Source of the DNA: Pseudomonadota bacterium
GTDB lineage: Bacteria; Pseudomonadota; Gammaproteobacteria; Pseudomonadales; Moraxellaceae
Direction: 5' to 3'
Length of the DNA stretch: 44,174 bases
NCBI GenBank assembly: GCA_021804565.1
Contig: JAJZHK010000021.1
Coordinates: 1 to 44,174 of the forward strand
Below are positions 1 through 8,999 of this stretch, piece by piece (within the stretch, counting starts at the first letter, position 1; every line of letters starts with the position of its first letter). The notes beneath the pieces are model-generated. The model was given only the letters and a program-made list of their open reading frames with translations, made no database searches and was not told the DNA's origin. The position numbers and the translations under genes were made by a program.

Positions 1-1
1 T

Positions 2-85
2 ATGGAGCTGATGATGCGTGAGGCTTTGGCGGCCTTGATCCTTGAGGAAACCTTGAGTCCGCTGTGTGGGCAAGAGGCGGCTTAA
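2..85 (+). CDS. C-terminal end of an unidentified gene (partial)
   Basis: An open frame enters from the left edge and stops at TAA 83-85, giving about 27 residues that end in LCGQEAA. The peptide is Leu/Ala/Glu-rich and looks helical, but it is too short to assign to a family. Since the right edge of the window cuts an apparent transposase, this could be another mobile-element gene at a contig edge. That is only inference. Confidence 0.35.
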   Translation: MELMMREALAALILEETLSPLCGQEAA

Positions 86-115
86 GCGCAGTGGCTGCTC
101 AAGGCCTGCTCCTGC

Positions 116-127
116 GGGGGGGGGGGG
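116..127. repeat. Homopolymeric G tract (12 G)
   Basis: Twelve consecutive G residues lie in non-coding DNA between the left-edge gene and the rpsT terminator. Such tracts slip in replication and in sequencing, so the length should be read with caution. No gene start lies close enough to suggest phase variation. Confidence 0.7.
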
Positions 128-144
128 AGGAGAACACGCCTGGC

Positions 145-168
145 TGATGGACGAAATGCGGTCCATCA
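145..168. other. Hairpin with 8-bp perfect stem
   Basis: TGATGGAC (145-152) and GTCCATCA (161-168) are perfect inverted repeats around an 8-nt loop. It lies downstream of the left-edge gene and has no T tract, so it may be a weak terminator of that gene or part of a mobile-element end. Function is not established. Confidence 0.4.
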
Positions 169-220
169 TCGTCTGGGCGTGCCGGTTGGCCTGCAGCTGA
201 GCAACAAAATAGATCACAAT

Positions 221-247
221 AAAAAACCCTCGCGAGGAGGGTTTTTT
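221..247 (-). terminator. Bidirectional intrinsic terminator of rpsT
   Basis: The sequence is an A6-CCCTC arm, a 5-nt loop and a GAGGG-T6 arm, forming an 11-bp stem with a U-tract on either strand. It lies 14 bp beyond the rpsT stop and would end rpsT transcription. It could also stop reading from the left-edge gene. Confidence 0.9.
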
Positions 248-261
248 AGCCGATGCACATC

Positions 262-534
262 TCAGGCGGCCTGGGCCATCTGCTTGATGTGATCGTTGAG
301 GCGGCTCTTGTGGCGAGCCGCCTTGTTCTTGTGGATGATGCCCTTGTCGGCCATACGGTCAACCACCGGCACGCAGGCCGCAAAAGCGGCTTGCGCGGCA
401 GCGAGATCGCCACTGGCGATGGCCGCATAGGTCTTCTTGATGTAAGTACGCACCATCGAACGCAAGCTGGCGTTATGCTGCCGCTGCTTGTCGTTCTGAC
501 GAGCACGCTTTTTTGCTTGCTTCGTGTTGGCCAA
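262..534 (-). CDS. rpsT: 30S ribosomal protein S20
   Basis: S20 is a primary 16S rRNA-binding protein of the small subunit. The 90-residue product has the family's usual length and its basic N-terminus ([14 protein letters not shown]), followed by the SMVRTYIKK and [12 protein letters not shown] helices. The start codon is TTG (complement of 532-534), with GGAG about 8 nt upstream. The well-studied E. coli rpsT also uses UUG, and there the weak start is tied to autogenous control by free S20. The gene stands alone, diverges from murJ across about 220 bp, and ends at the strong hairpin at 221-247. Identification is very secure, and the start is fixed by the MANTK-type N-terminus. Confidence 0.97.
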   Translation of the reverse strand: MANTKQAKKRARQNDKQRQHNASLRSMVRTYIKKTYAAIASGDLAAAQAAFAACVPVVDRMADKGIIHKNKAARHKSRLNDHIKQMAQAA

Positions 535-754
535 GGTATGGCTCCTTCAATCAGGGGTTCGTCAGATCATCAATGTGGCTTGCCGTCCAAAGTGGGCAGG
601 ACAAGCACTCAACAAATAGGGCGGTCATTCTCTGGCTTGCGCCCGGTCTTGTCAAGAATTTTGTGGCGAATATTTGCTCGCCGGCGGCTCTGTGGGTTGC
701 CAGTTCCCGAGGTGATGATTACCATGGCGGGCTGATTGGCCCTGGGGTATCGAT

Positions 755-2326
755 GTGTCCACGCCAACACCTGCCGCGGCGCAAGGCTCACGCCTGTGGC
801 GTTCGACGCTGATTCTCAGCAGCATGACCATGCTATCGCGCATCGTCGGTATGCTGCGCGACATGGTCTATCTGGATCTGTTCGGCGCGCATGCCGCCAT
901 GGACGCCTTCCTGGTCGCCTTCCGTATTCCCAACTTTCTCCGCCGGCTGTTTGCCGAAGGCGCGTTTGCGCAGGCTTTTGTGCCGGTTTTGAGCGAGTAC
1001 CAGCTCAAGCAGGGTGAGGCCGCGGTGCAGGACCTGATCAACAAGGTCGCCAGCGCGCTCAGCCTGGTCCTCGGCGGGGTGGCTTTGCTGGCCATGTTGG
1101 CCGCACCCTGGGTGATCGATGTCTTTGCCCCAGGGTACCGGCATGATCCCCTGCGCCATGCCCTGGCGACGCAGATGCTGCGCCTGACGGTGCCTTATCT
1201 ACCCCTGATTTCCTTGACCGCTTTTGCGGGCGCCATCCTCAACAGCTACCACCGTTTCTGGGTGGCCGGCTTTACCCCGGTGCTGCTCAACCTGTGCATG
1301 ATCGCCAGCGCCTTGTGGTTGGCGCCGCACCTGCATCTGCCGATCACGGGGCTGGCCTATGGGGTGTTGATCGCCGGTCTCGTGCAGCTTGGTTTTCAGG
1401 TGCCTTTTCTGTGGCGTATCGGCAAGCTGCCACGCTGGCATCTGGACTGGTCAGACCCTGGCGTGCGGCGGGTACTGACGCTGATGGTGCCGGCCCTGTT
1501 TGGGGTGTCGGTCAGCCAGATCAACCTGCTGCTCGACACCATCCTGGCGACCTTTTTGCCGGCCGGCTCGGTGTCCTGGCTGTACACCGCAGAGCGGCTC
1601 ACCGAACTGCCCCTGGGCCTGATCGGTATCGCCATCGGTACGGTCATCCTGCCGACCTTGTCGAGCAAGCACGCCAGCTCACATCACGAGGGTTTTGCGC
1701 AAACCCTGGACTGGGCCTTGACGGTGGTGGTGATGGTCGGGGCGCCGGCTTCACTGGCGATGTTCCTGCTGGCCGAGCCTATGCTGGCGACACTCTTTTT
1801 GCATGGCCAATTCGGGGTGCATGCCCTGGCGATGTCGGCCGCTGCGCTGCGCGCCCTGTCCGGTGGCATACTCGCCTTCATGCTCATCAAGGTCCTGGCT
1901 CCGGGCTACTATGCGCGTCAGGATACGCGTACGCCGGTGCGCATAGGCATCATCGCCATGATCGCCAATATGCTGTTCAACCTGATCCTGGTCTGGCACT
2001 GGCGGCATGTCGGTTTGGCGATGGCGAGCACGCTGGCGGCTTTCGTCAATGCCGGTTTGCTCTACCACGGGCTGCACCGTCGAGGTATTTTTCGCTTCGC
2101 TGCGCACTGGCGGCTGCAGACGCTGCGCTTTGCCCTGGCCAATCTGGGCATGGGCGGGGTGATCCATGCTCTCGATCCTGGGCGTGGCTTTTGGCTGCAG
2201 GCGGGCCATCTTTCTCACAAGCTGGGCTTTTTGCTCGGCCTGATCGTGGTGGGTGCGAGCAGCTATTTCCTGGCCTTGTGGGTGTTGGGCCTGCGTCCAC
2301 GTCACCTCCATCACCATGGCGCTTGA
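755..2326 (+). CDS. murJ: Lipid II flippase MurJ
   Basis: MurJ flips the peptidoglycan precursor lipid II across the inner membrane. The 523-residue protein has the usual length and many hydrophobic segments (about 14 expected). The first segment carries the family signature SRIVGMLRDM at about 27-36, then FLVAFRIPNFLRRLFAEGAF with the conserved Arg residues of the central cavity. It diverges from rpsT, the common placement in gammaproteobacteria, and is followed 69 bp later by ribF. The start at 755 leaves a short polar N-terminus before the first helix. The 535-754 spacer holds no convincing gene, and I could not pick a clear promoter in it. Confidence 0.96.
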   Translation: MSTPTPAAAQGSRLWRSTLILSSMTMLSRIVGMLRDMVYLDLFGAHAAMDAFLVAFRIPNFLRRLFAEGAFAQAFVPVLSEYQLKQGEAAVQDLINKVASALSLVLGGVALLAMLAAPWVIDVFAPGYRHDPLRHALATQMLRLTVPYLPLISLTAFAGAILNSYHRFWVAGFTPVLLNLCMIASALWLAPHLHLPITGLAYGVLIAGLVQLGFQVPFLWRIGKLPRWHLDWSDPGVRRVLTLMVPALFGVSVSQINLLLDTILATFLPAGSVSWLYTAERLTELPLGLIGIAIGTVILPTLSSKHASSHHEGFAQTLDWALTVVVMVGAPASLAMFLLAEPMLATLFLHGQFGVHALAMSAAALRALSGGILAFMLIKVLAPGYYARQDTRTPVRIGIIAMIANMLFNLILVWHWRHVGLAMASTLAAFVNAGLLYHGLHRRGIFRFAAHWRLQTLRFALANLGMGGVIHALDPGRGFWLQAGHLSHKLGFLLGLIVVGASSYFLALWVLGLRPRHLHHHGA

Positions 2327-2395
2327 GCTGCGGCACATCGTGCAAGGGTCGGCTTTCTTATATACTGCCGTTTCGTCGATCTCAGGTGGGTGCAC

Positions 2396-3346
2396 ATGCG
2401 ACTGATACGTGGTCTATACAACTTGCCGGCCGCCCAGGGCAGGGTCCTCAGTATCGGTAATTTCGATGGTGTGCACCTCGGTCATCGTGCCTTGCTGTCA
2501 CGGCTGGTCGCTTGGGCCAGGGCGCAGGGCTGGCTGGCGACCGTGCTGCTGTTTGAGCCCCAGCCGCTGGAGTTTTTTCGCGCCGATCAAGCCCCGGCCA
2601 GGCTGATGCGCTGGCATGACAAATTTGAGGCGATGCGCGCCATGGGCGTCGACGAGGTGCTGGTGCTACGCTTTGATGCGGCGATGCGCGCTCTCAGCGC
2701 CGATGCCTTTGTCAGCCAAGTGCTGCAGCGCGTCGCCTGCAAAGGCTTGATCGTCGGCGATGATTTCCGTTTTGGCTGTGATCGCCAGGGTGACTTCGCC
2801 TTTTTGCAGGCGGCAGGCGTGCGTGCCGGCTTCACCGTGCAGGATTCGGCGACCATCCAGGTGCAAGGCGAGCGCGTCAGTTCGACACGCTTGCGTGAGG
2901 CCTTGGCGCAGGCTGACTTTGCCCGGGTGCGCGCCTATCTGGGCCACGATTTTTGCATCAGTGGTCGGGTGACCCGCGGCGATCAACTGGGCCGGCAACT
3001 GGGTTTTCCGACCGCCAATATCGAATTGCGGCGTCAGGTCCTGCCTTTGAGTGGGGTCTACGTGGTGCGAGCAGCCCTGGCCGCAGAGCCGCGGTGGCAG
3101 GGGGTGGCCAATATCGGGGCACGGCCCACCGTCGCCGGTCTGCAGCCGCGCCTGGAGGTTCATCTGCTCGATTTTCAAGGCGATCTCTATGGTCGCCGTC
3201 TGCGCGTGAGTTTTTTGGCCAAGCTGCGTGATGAGCGCAAGTTTGCCGGTTTGCCCCAGTTGGTGGAGGCCATAGGCCGGGACGTGGAACAGGCCCGGGA
3301 GTATTTTTCCAACTGCGCCGCTGCGGCGCCCGATGAGAATGTATGA
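2396..3346 (+). CDS. ribF: Bifunctional riboflavin kinase / FAD synthetase
   Basis: RibF phosphorylates riboflavin to FMN and adenylylates FMN to FAD. The 316-residue protein has an N-terminal nucleotidyltransferase domain with [10 protein letters not shown] at 21-30. The C-terminal riboflavin kinase domain has [19 protein letters not shown] near residues 185-205, including the PTAN metal/ATP motif, and then GVYVV. ATG 2396 is chosen because it gives the typical MRLIRG start and has AGGTGG 6 nt upstream; a GTG two codons earlier (2390) is possible. The stop overlaps the ileS start by 4 nt, indicating translational coupling. No FMN riboswitch was seen in the 69-bp upstream gap. Confidence 0.96.
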   Translation: MRLIRGLYNLPAAQGRVLSIGNFDGVHLGHRALLSRLVAWARAQGWLATVLLFEPQPLEFFRADQAPARLMRWHDKFEAMRAMGVDEVLVLRFDAAMRALSADAFVSQVLQRVACKGLIVGDDFRFGCDRQGDFAFLQAAGVRAGFTVQDSATIQVQGERVSSTRLREALAQADFARVRAYLGHDFCISGRVTRGDQLGRQLGFPTANIELRRQVLPLSGVYVVRAALAAEPRWQGVANIGARPTVAGLQPRLEVHLLDFQGDLYGRRLRVSFLAKLRDERKFAGLPQLVEAIGRDVEQAREYFSNCAAAAPDENV

Positions 3347-6159
3347 GCCAGGATTACAAGGCGAGCCTGAATCTGCCGCACACCGAGTTTCCCATGAAGG
3401 CTGCACTGCCGACGCGTGAGCCACAAACACTGGCGCGCTGGCAGGCCATGAACCTGTACGCCGAGTTGCGCCAAGCGCGCCGTGGCGCCCCCTTGTTCGT
3501 GCTCCACGATGGGCCGCCCTATGCCAATGGCGACATCCACATCGGTCATGCCGTCAACAAGGTGCTCAAGGACATCATCGTACGCTCACGCTCGATGTCA
3601 GGTTACGATGCACCCTACGTACCGGGCTGGGACTGTCATGGCTTGCCGATCGAGCTCAATGTCGAGAAGAAAGTCGGCAAACCCGGTATCAAGGTCAGCG
3701 CCGCCGAGTTTCGTCGCCATTGCCGTGACTACGCCGCGACGCAGGTGGACCGGCAGAGCGTCGACTTTCAGCGTCTGGGCGTCCTCGGCGACTGGCAACA
3801 ACCCTATCTGACCATGAATCCGGGGCAGGAGGCGGACATCGTGCGCGCCATCGGCGTCCTGGCCGAGCGCGGGCATCTGCAGAAGGGACGTAAGCCCGTG
3901 CACTGGTGCATGGACTGTGGCTCGGCCCTGGCCGAGGCTGAGGTTGAGTACCAGAACCGGCACTCACCGGCCATCGACGTCATCTTTCCGCTGCAGCAGC
4001 GCGAGGAGCTGGCGCGGCGCGCCGGCATCAGCCTGGATCTGCCGGTCGGCGTGGTCATCTGGACGACCACCCCGTGGACCCTGCCGGCCAATCGTGCCGT
4101 CTGTCTGCATCCGGACCTCAACTATGTGCTGATCGAGATCGAGCGCGAACTGGGCGCCGAGATCCTGATCCTGGCGCGTGATCTGGAAACCGCGGCTTTA
4201 GAGCGTTATGGGGTGACCCGCAGCCGGGTGCTCGCCGAACTGAGTGGACGTCAGCTTGAAGGCCTGATGCTCGAGCATCCTTTCTATGCGTCACGGACGG
4301 TGCCGCTCATCCTCGGTGAGCACGTGACCGCTGAGGCCGGGACCGGGTGCGTGCACACCGCCCCGGCGCATGGTCAGGATGACTATGTCGTCGGCCTGCG
4401 CTATGGCTTGCCGGTGGACGATCTGGTCGATGCCCAGGGCTGCTTTCGTGGCGAGCTCGGTGAGCTGAGCGGCTTGCAGGTCTTCGCTGCCAACGCGGTG
4501 ATCCTCGATCTGCTGCGCCAGCGCCGGCGCCTGCTCGCCGAGCACCGTATCGAGCATAGCTATCCGCACTGCTGGCGACACAAGACGCCGGTCATCTTCC
4601 GTGCCACGGCGCAATGGTTCATCAGCATGCAGGCGGCGGGTCTGCGGCAAGCGGCCCTGCAGGCCATCGACGCCGTCCACTGGGTACCGGAGTGGGGGCA
4701 GGAGCGTATCCGTATGATGGTCGCCGGTCGCCCTGACTGGTGCATCTCCAGGCAGCGGACCTGGGGGGTGCCGCTGCCGCTGCTGGTGCACCGCCAGCGT
4801 GGCGACCTGCATCCGCAGACCCCGGCCCTGATCGAAAAGATCGCGACGGCCATCGAAAACGCTGACCTTGAGGCCTGGTTTGCGTCCACGCCAGCCGACT
4901 GGCTGGGTGCCGAGGCGGATGACTACGAGATGGTGCGCGATACGCTCGATGTCTGGTTCGACTCCGGCGTCACCCATGCCTGTGTGCTGACGCGTCGACC
5001 TGAGCTGGCGCGGCCCGCCGATGTCTATCTGGAAGGCTCCGACCAGCATCGTGGCTGGTTTCAGTCGTCGCTGCTGACGGCGGTCGGCATGACCGGCGCG
5101 GCACCCTTTCGGACGGTGCTCACGCACGGCTTCACCGTCGACGGGCAGGGCCGCAAAATGGCCAAGTCTTTGGGCAATGTCGTGCCGCCGCAGAAGGTGA
5201 TCGACAAACTCGGCGCTGACGTTCTGCGTCTGTGGGTGGCGAGCACCGACTACCGTAGCGAGATGTCGGTCAGCGACGAGATCCTCAGTCGCACCGCCGA
5301 CGCCTATCGGCGCATTCGTAACACCCTGCGCTACCTGCTCGCCAATCTGCATGATTTTGATCCCGCCCGCGACGCCGTGGCGAGCTCCGATCTGCTCGCC
5401 CTCGATCGCTGGATCCTCGATCAGACGGCGCAGGTGCAAGAGGCGGTCATCGCCGCTTTCGACGAGTTTCAGTTTCACCAGATCTACCATCGTCTGCACA
5501 ACTTCTGTGTCGTCGAACTGAGCGGCTTTTACCTGGACATCATCAAGGACCGTCAGTACACCCTGCCGGCGGCCTCGCAGCCGCGGCGTTCGGCGCAGAC
5601 GGTGCAATGGCATATCGCGCAGGCCATGGTGCGCTGGATGGCCCCCATCCTCTGCTACACCGCCGAGGAGATCTGGTCGTATCTGCCCGGGGTGAGCTCG
5701 CCGTCGGTGCATCTGCAGACCTGGTACGCCGACCTGCAGCGCTTGCCTGCAGACGCCGAGGGGGTGCTGAGCGCCGGTTTCTGGTCGCGTCTGCAGAGCC
5801 TGCGCGGCGTCGTCAACCGTGAGATCGAAGCGGCCCGGCAACGTGGTGAGCTGGGCTCGACCCTGACCGCCGAGGTGGATCTCTATCTCGACGCCGACTG
5901 GCTGCAGTCGCTGGCCCTGATCGGTGCGGAGCTGCGCTTTGTCCTCATCTGCTCGCAGGTCAATCTGCACCCGGGGGAGGGCGGTGTGCCCACTGAGCTG
6001 GCGGGCGTACGGGTGCAGATCAAGGCGCATGGCGGTGGCAAGTGTGTGCGTTGCTGGCATATGAGTGCGCAGCTGGGCCAGGATCCTCAGCATCCCGAGC
6101 TGTGTCCGCGTTGCCTGAGCAATCTGCAGGGACCCGGTGAGTCGCGGAGGTGGGCATGA
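3343..6159 (+). CDS. ileS: Isoleucyl-tRNA synthetase
   Basis: IleS charges tRNA-Ile and edits misactivated valine. The 938-residue class I synthetase has the HIGH motif at 66-69, a CP1 editing domain, the [12 protein letters not shown] block, [10 protein letters not shown], and a KMSKS loop present as KMAKS at about 605-609. The C-terminal zinc knuckle CVRCWH...CPRC lies near 901-930. It is the long bacterial form with the zinc-binding tail. The gene starts inside the ribF stop (ATGA) and ends inside the lspA start (ATGA), so it is the middle of a coupled operon. Nothing points to the mupirocin-resistant eukaryote-like form. Confidence 0.97.
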   Translation: MSQDYKASLNLPHTEFPMKAALPTREPQTLARWQAMNLYAELRQARRGAPLFVLHDGPPYANGDIHIGHAVNKVLKDIIVRSRSMSGYDAPYVPGWDCHGLPIELNVEKKVGKPGIKVSAAEFRRHCRDYAATQVDRQSVDFQRLGVLGDWQQPYLTMNPGQEADIVRAIGVLAERGHLQKGRKPVHWCMDCGSALAEAEVEYQNRHSPAIDVIFPLQQREELARRAGISLDLPVGVVIWTTTPWTLPANRAVCLHPDLNYVLIEIERELGAEILILARDLETAALERYGVTRSRVLAELSGRQLEGLMLEHPFYASRTVPLILGEHVTAEAGTGCVHTAPAHGQDDYVVGLRYGLPVDDLVDAQGCFRGELGELSGLQVFAANAVILDLLRQRRRLLAEHRIEHSYPHCWRHKTPVIFRATAQWFISMQAAGLRQAALQAIDAVHWVPEWGQERIRMMVAGRPDWCISRQRTWGVPLPLLVHRQRGDLHPQTPALIEKIATAIENADLEAWFASTPADWLGAEADDYEMVRDTLDVWFDSGVTHACVLTRRPELARPADVYLEGSDQHRGWFQSSLLTAVGMTGAAPFRTVLTHGFTVDGQGRKMAKSLGNVVPPQKVIDKLGADVLRLWVASTDYRSEMSVSDEILSRTADAYRRIRNTLRYLLANLHDFDPARDAVASSDLLALDRWILDQTAQVQEAVIAAFDEFQFHQIYHRLHNFCVVELSGFYLDIIKDRQYTLPAASQPRRSAQTVQWHIAQAMVRWMAPILCYTAEEIWSYLPGVSSPSVHLQTWYADLQRLPADAEGVLSAGFWSRLQSLRGVVNREIEAARQRGELGSTLTAEVDLYLDADWLQSLALIGAELRFVLICSQVNLHPGEGGVPTELAGVRVQIKAHGGGKCVRCWHMSAQLGQDPQHPELCPRCLSNLQGPGESRRWA

Positions 6160-6641
6160 GCTTCGCCAAGGCGGTTTTTCTGGGCATCGCCCTGCTGGTG
6201 CTGGTGCTCGATGCCTGGAGCAAGTCCTGGATCGTCCATCACATGGCGCTTTACCAGAGCATCGATGTGATCCCGCATCTGCTCGCCTTGACGCTGTTGC
6301 ACAACACCGGAGCTGCCTTCAGCCTGCTCTACAGCGCCAGCGGCTGGCAGCGCTGGCTGTTTGCCGGCATCGCGCTGCTGGTCAGCAGCGGTTTGCTGGT
6401 GTGGATCGCCCGCTTGCGCCCCGGCATGGAGTTGCTGGGGGTGGCGATCAGCCTGGTGCTGGGCGGGGCTTTGGGCAATCTGCTCGATCGCTTGCGTCTC
6501 GGCTATGTGGTCGATTTCATTCACGTCTACCATGGCAGCTGGCATTTTCCGGCGTTCAATCTGGCGGACTCCGCCATCACCTTGGGCGCCATCCTGCTGT
6601 TGATCGACATGCTTTTTCTGGAGGCTCATCGCCATGACTGA
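6156..6641 (+). CDS. lspA: Lipoprotein signal peptidase (signal peptidase II)
   Basis: LspA is a membrane aspartyl protease that cleaves signal peptides of diacylglyceryl-modified prolipoproteins. The 161-residue protein has four hydrophobic segments, the HNTGAAFS motif near 48-55, a GNLLDRL block with the first catalytic Asp, and FNLADSAI with the second. ATG 6156 is preferred because GGAGG lies 5 nt upstream and it gives a 4-nt overlap with the ileS stop; GTG 6150 is an alternative. It overlaps fkpB by 8 nt. Likely clients in the window include the NHL-repeat and DUF3443 lipoproteins. Confidence 0.96.
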   Translation: MSFAKAVFLGIALLVLVLDAWSKSWIVHHMALYQSIDVIPHLLALTLLHNTGAAFSLLYSASGWQRWLFAGIALLVSSGLLVWIARLRPGMELLGVAISLVLGGALGNLLDRLRLGYVVDFIHVYHGSWHFPAFNLADSAITLGAILLLIDMLFLEAHRHD

Positions 6642-7104
6642 GGTGATCGCTGCAGGCAGTCGGGTGACTTTGCATTTCACGCTCAGCCTGGCCGATGGCC
6701 AGCTCATCGACAGCACCCGACAGCGCGCGCAGGCCCCTTCCTTGACGATCGGGGACGGCAGCCTGTTGCCCGGTTTCGATGCGGTGCTCATCGGCCTGCG
6801 TGCAGGCGACCGGCGTTCGGTGATCTTGCCGGCGGAGGACGCCTTCGGGACCTGGAACCCTGCCAATGTCCAGCGCTTCGATCGCGCGCGTTTTGTCGAT
6901 CTACCGACCGAGCCGGGCGCCGTGGTGTCCTTTGTCGACCCCGGGCGTACCGAACTGCCGGGGGTCGTGCGGCGGGTGATCGACGACCAGGTCGAGGTCG
7001 ATTTCAACCATCCGCTGGCCGGCCGCGAGGTGGTCTTTGAGGTTGACATCCTGCGTGTGCAAGCCGCTGATGTGCAGGCGGTGCAATGGATGGGGGCTCA
7101 CTGA
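6634..7104 (+). CDS. fkpB: FKBP-type peptidyl-prolyl isomerase, SlpA/FkpB type
   Basis: This is a small FKBP-type proline isomerase/chaperone of 156 residues. The FKBP half holds [14 protein letters not shown] and [20 protein letters not shown], and an IF insert begins near EDAFGTWNP, as in SlpA (FkpB). The tail [17 protein letters not shown] is the closing part of the FKBP fold typical of the SlyD/SlpA group. The His-rich metal-binding tail of SlyD is absent, which favours SlpA. It overlaps lspA by 8 nt and shares the TGATG stop/start junction with ispH. The lspA-fkpB-ispH order is conserved in many gamma- and betaproteobacteria. Confidence 0.93.
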   Translation: MTEVIAAGSRVTLHFTLSLADGQLIDSTRQRAQAPSLTIGDGSLLPGFDAVLIGLRAGDRRSVILPAEDAFGTWNPANVQRFDRARFVDLPTEPGAVVSFVDPGRTELPGVVRRVIDDQVEVDFNHPLAGREVVFEVDILRVQAADVQAVQWMGAH

Positions 7105-8054
7105 TGCGTATCCTGCTGGCCAACCCACGCGGCTTTTGTGCCGGGGTCGATCGTGCCATCGAAATCGTCAACCGGGCCCTCGAGGTCTTCGGGCCGCCTA
7201 TCTACGTACGCCATGAGGTGGTGCACAACCGCTTCGTGGTCGATGATCTGCGCCGTCGTGGCGCCGTCTTTGTCGATGAGCTGGCACAGGTGCCTGACGC
7301 CGGCATCGTCATCTTCAGCGCCCATGGGGTGTCGCGTGCGGTGCAGGACGAGGCGGTCGCACGGGGTTTGCGGGTCTTCGATGCGACTTGTCCGTTGGTG
7401 ACCAAGGTGCACCTCGAGGTGGCGCGCTACGCGCGTGCCGGCATGGAGAGCCTGCTGATCGGTCACGCCGGTCATCCCGAGGTCGAAGGCACCATGGGAC
7501 AGTACGATACCGGCTACGGTGGCGCCATCTATCTGATTGAAGATGAAGAAGATGTCGAGCGCCTGCAGGTGCGTGATCCACAGCGTCTGGCTTTCGTCAC
7601 CCAGACCACCTTGTCGGTGGATGATGCCGCGCGGGTCATCGCTGCCCTGAAGCGACGCTTTCCCGCCATTGCCGGACCGCGCAAGGACGACATCTGCTAT
7701 GCCACCCAAAATCGTCAGGACGCCGTGCGCACCCTGGCGCAGCAGTGCGATCTGCTGCTGGTGGTCGGCTCGGTCACGTCCTCGAACAGCAACCGTCTGC
7801 GTGAGGTGGCGCAGCGCATGGGCACGCGCGCCTACCTGATCGATGGCGCCGAGGACATCCAGGCGTCGTGGCTGCAAGGCGCCCAGAGCGTCGGTGTCAC
7901 CGCCGGGGCCTCGGCGCCGGAGGTGCTGGTGCAAGCCGTGGTCGAGCGTTTGCAGCAGCTGGGCGGGGATCAGGTTGAGGAGGTCGCGGGGCGTGCCGAA
8001 TCCATCGTTTTCAGCATGCCCCGCGAACTGCGCATTCCGGTCGAGCCGGTCTGA
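7104..8054 (+). CDS. ispH: 4-hydroxy-3-methylbut-2-enyl diphosphate reductase
   Basis: IspH is the [4Fe-4S] enzyme that makes IPP and DMAPP in the last step of the MEP pathway. The 316-residue protein carries the three cluster cysteines at C12 ([10 protein letters not shown]), C96 ([10 protein letters not shown]) and C198 ([11 protein letters not shown]). It also has the catalytic Glu in [10 protein letters not shown] and the substrate-binding SSNSNRL. ATG 7104 is chosen because it overlaps the fkpB TGA and yields the canonical [12 protein letters not shown] start; an in-frame ATG at 7086 would add six residues. The stop directly abuts the stop of convergent gmhA with no spacer, so the two transcripts must overlap. 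Confidence 0.97.
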   Translation: MRILLANPRGFCAGVDRAIEIVNRALEVFGPPIYVRHEVVHNRFVVDDLRRRGAVFVDELAQVPDAGIVIFSAHGVSRAVQDEAVARGLRVFDATCPLVTKVHLEVARYARAGMESLLIGHAGHPEVEGTMGQYDTGYGGAIYLIEDEEDVERLQVRDPQRLAFVTQTTLSVDDAARVIAALKRRFPAIAGPRKDDICYATQNRQDAVRTLAQQCDLLLVVGSVTSSNSNRLREVAQRMGTRAYLIDGAEDIQASWLQGAQSVGVTAGASAPEVLVQAVVERLQQLGGDQVEEVAGRAESIVFSMPRELRIPVEPV

Positions 8055-8654
8055 TCAGGCTTTAGGCTTGCGCTGGTCGCCGAAGAGGACCTCTTCGACG
8101 TAGCCGCAGAGGATGTGGCCGAGCAGGATGTGGCTTTCCTGGATGCGCGGGGTGTGCGTGGCCGGCACGCGCAGGGCATGGTCGACCATGCCCGGCAGCA
8201 CACCGCCGGCGCCACACAGGGCGACGGTGAGCAGCCCCATGCTGCGTGCTTCTTCGACGGCGGTGACGATATTGCGGGAGTTGCCCGAGGTCGATATGCC
8301 GATGAACACGTCACCGGCGCGGCCTTGTGCCTGCACCTGGCGGCGAAAGACGTGCTCGTAGCCGTAGTCATTGCCGATGGCGGTGAGCATCGAGGTGTCG
8401 GTGTTGAGTGCGATCGAAGGCAGTCCGGGACGATCGAAGTCGAAGCGGCTGACGAACTCTGCGGCGATATGCTGGGCATCGGCGGCTGAACCACCGTTGC
8501 CGGCGATGAGGATCTTGTTGCCGGCGCGCAAGGCGGCGACACAGGCCTGGGCGACCTGCTCCAGGCTTTGCAAAAGTTGCCGGTCGGCCAGGACGGCTTG
8601 TTTGACGGCCAGCGAGTCTTCGATGCAACGGGTGATATAGCTCATGCTGCTCAT
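8055..8654 (-). CDS. gmhA: Phosphoheptose isomerase (GmhA/DiaA family SIS protein)
   Basis: GmhA converts sedoheptulose 7-phosphate to D-glycero-D-manno-heptose 7-phosphate for LPS inner-core heptose. The 199-residue SIS-domain protein has GNGGSAADAQHIAAEF near 52-67, ALNTDTSMLTAIGNDYGYE, ISTSGNSRN and the C-terminal RIQESHILLGHILC. The last carries the metal/catalytic Gln and His of true GmhA. DiaA, a replication-initiation regulator, is the close paralog and cannot be fully excluded. ATG 8654 is chosen because GAGGAAAG lies about 6 nt upstream. No other heptose genes are adjacent. Confidence 0.88.
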   Translation of the reverse strand: MSSMSYITRCIEDSLAVKQAVLADRQLLQSLEQVAQACVAALRAGNKILIAGNGGSAADAQHIAAEFVSRFDFDRPGLPSIALNTDTSMLTAIGNDYGYEHVFRRQVQAQGRAGDVFIGISTSGNSRNIVTAVEEARSMGLLTVALCGAGGVLPGMVDHALRVPATHTPRIQESHILLGHILCGYVEEVLFGDQRKPKA

Positions 8655-8726
8655 GGTTCTTTCCTCATCCAGAGGCGTCTATTCTAGCCCAGGACGCCGG
8701 CGCATCCTAGGCTTGGCTGGCGGTCG

Positions 8727-8999
8727 ATGAAAACGCCTGGCGTTTGGGGGGTTTATGTTTTGCTGTGCCGCGCCGATACCCTCTATACCGGCATCAGCTG
8801 TGATTTGCCGGCACGCTACGCCAAGCACTGTGAAGGCCGCGGCGCGCGCTATACGCGCATGTATCCGCCGCGCCAGATCCTGGCCTGGTGCCCCTGCGCC
8901 GATCGCGGCCAGGCGAGCCGGCTCGAGGCGCAGATCAAACGTATGAAACGGGATGAAAAATGGCTCTGGATAGAACAGCATCGATATACCGGCGACTGA
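8727..8999 (+). CDS. GIY-YIG nuclease-fold protein, UPF0213 type
   Basis: A 90-residue protein consisting of one GIY-YIG domain. The first strand reads GVYVLLC, the second block is LYTGISCDLPARYAKH with the conserved Arg, and a Glu follows in the SRLEAQIKRMKR helix. Small single-domain members (UPF0213/YhbQ-like) have no agreed cellular role, although some cut DNA. It starts 72 bp from the divergent gmhA gene, and its last 40 bp overlap the proposed start of the NHL-repeat gene in another frame. Family membership is clear; function is not. Confidence 0.85.
   Translation: MKTPGVWGVYVLLCRADTLYTGISCDLPARYAKHCEGRGARYTRMYPPRQILAWCPCADRGQASRLEAQIKRMKRDEKWLWIEQHRYTGD

Noticed and set aside
2327..2395. 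FMN riboswitch or promoter before ribF
   Set aside because: The gap is only 69 bp, too short for an RFN element; a TATACT box is present but without a matching -35.
4291..6093. 600-codon open frame on the minus strand opposite ileS
   Set aside because: Antisense shadow of a highly conserved synthetase in GC-rich DNA; its peptide is low-complexity (Arg/Gln/His) and has no family signature.
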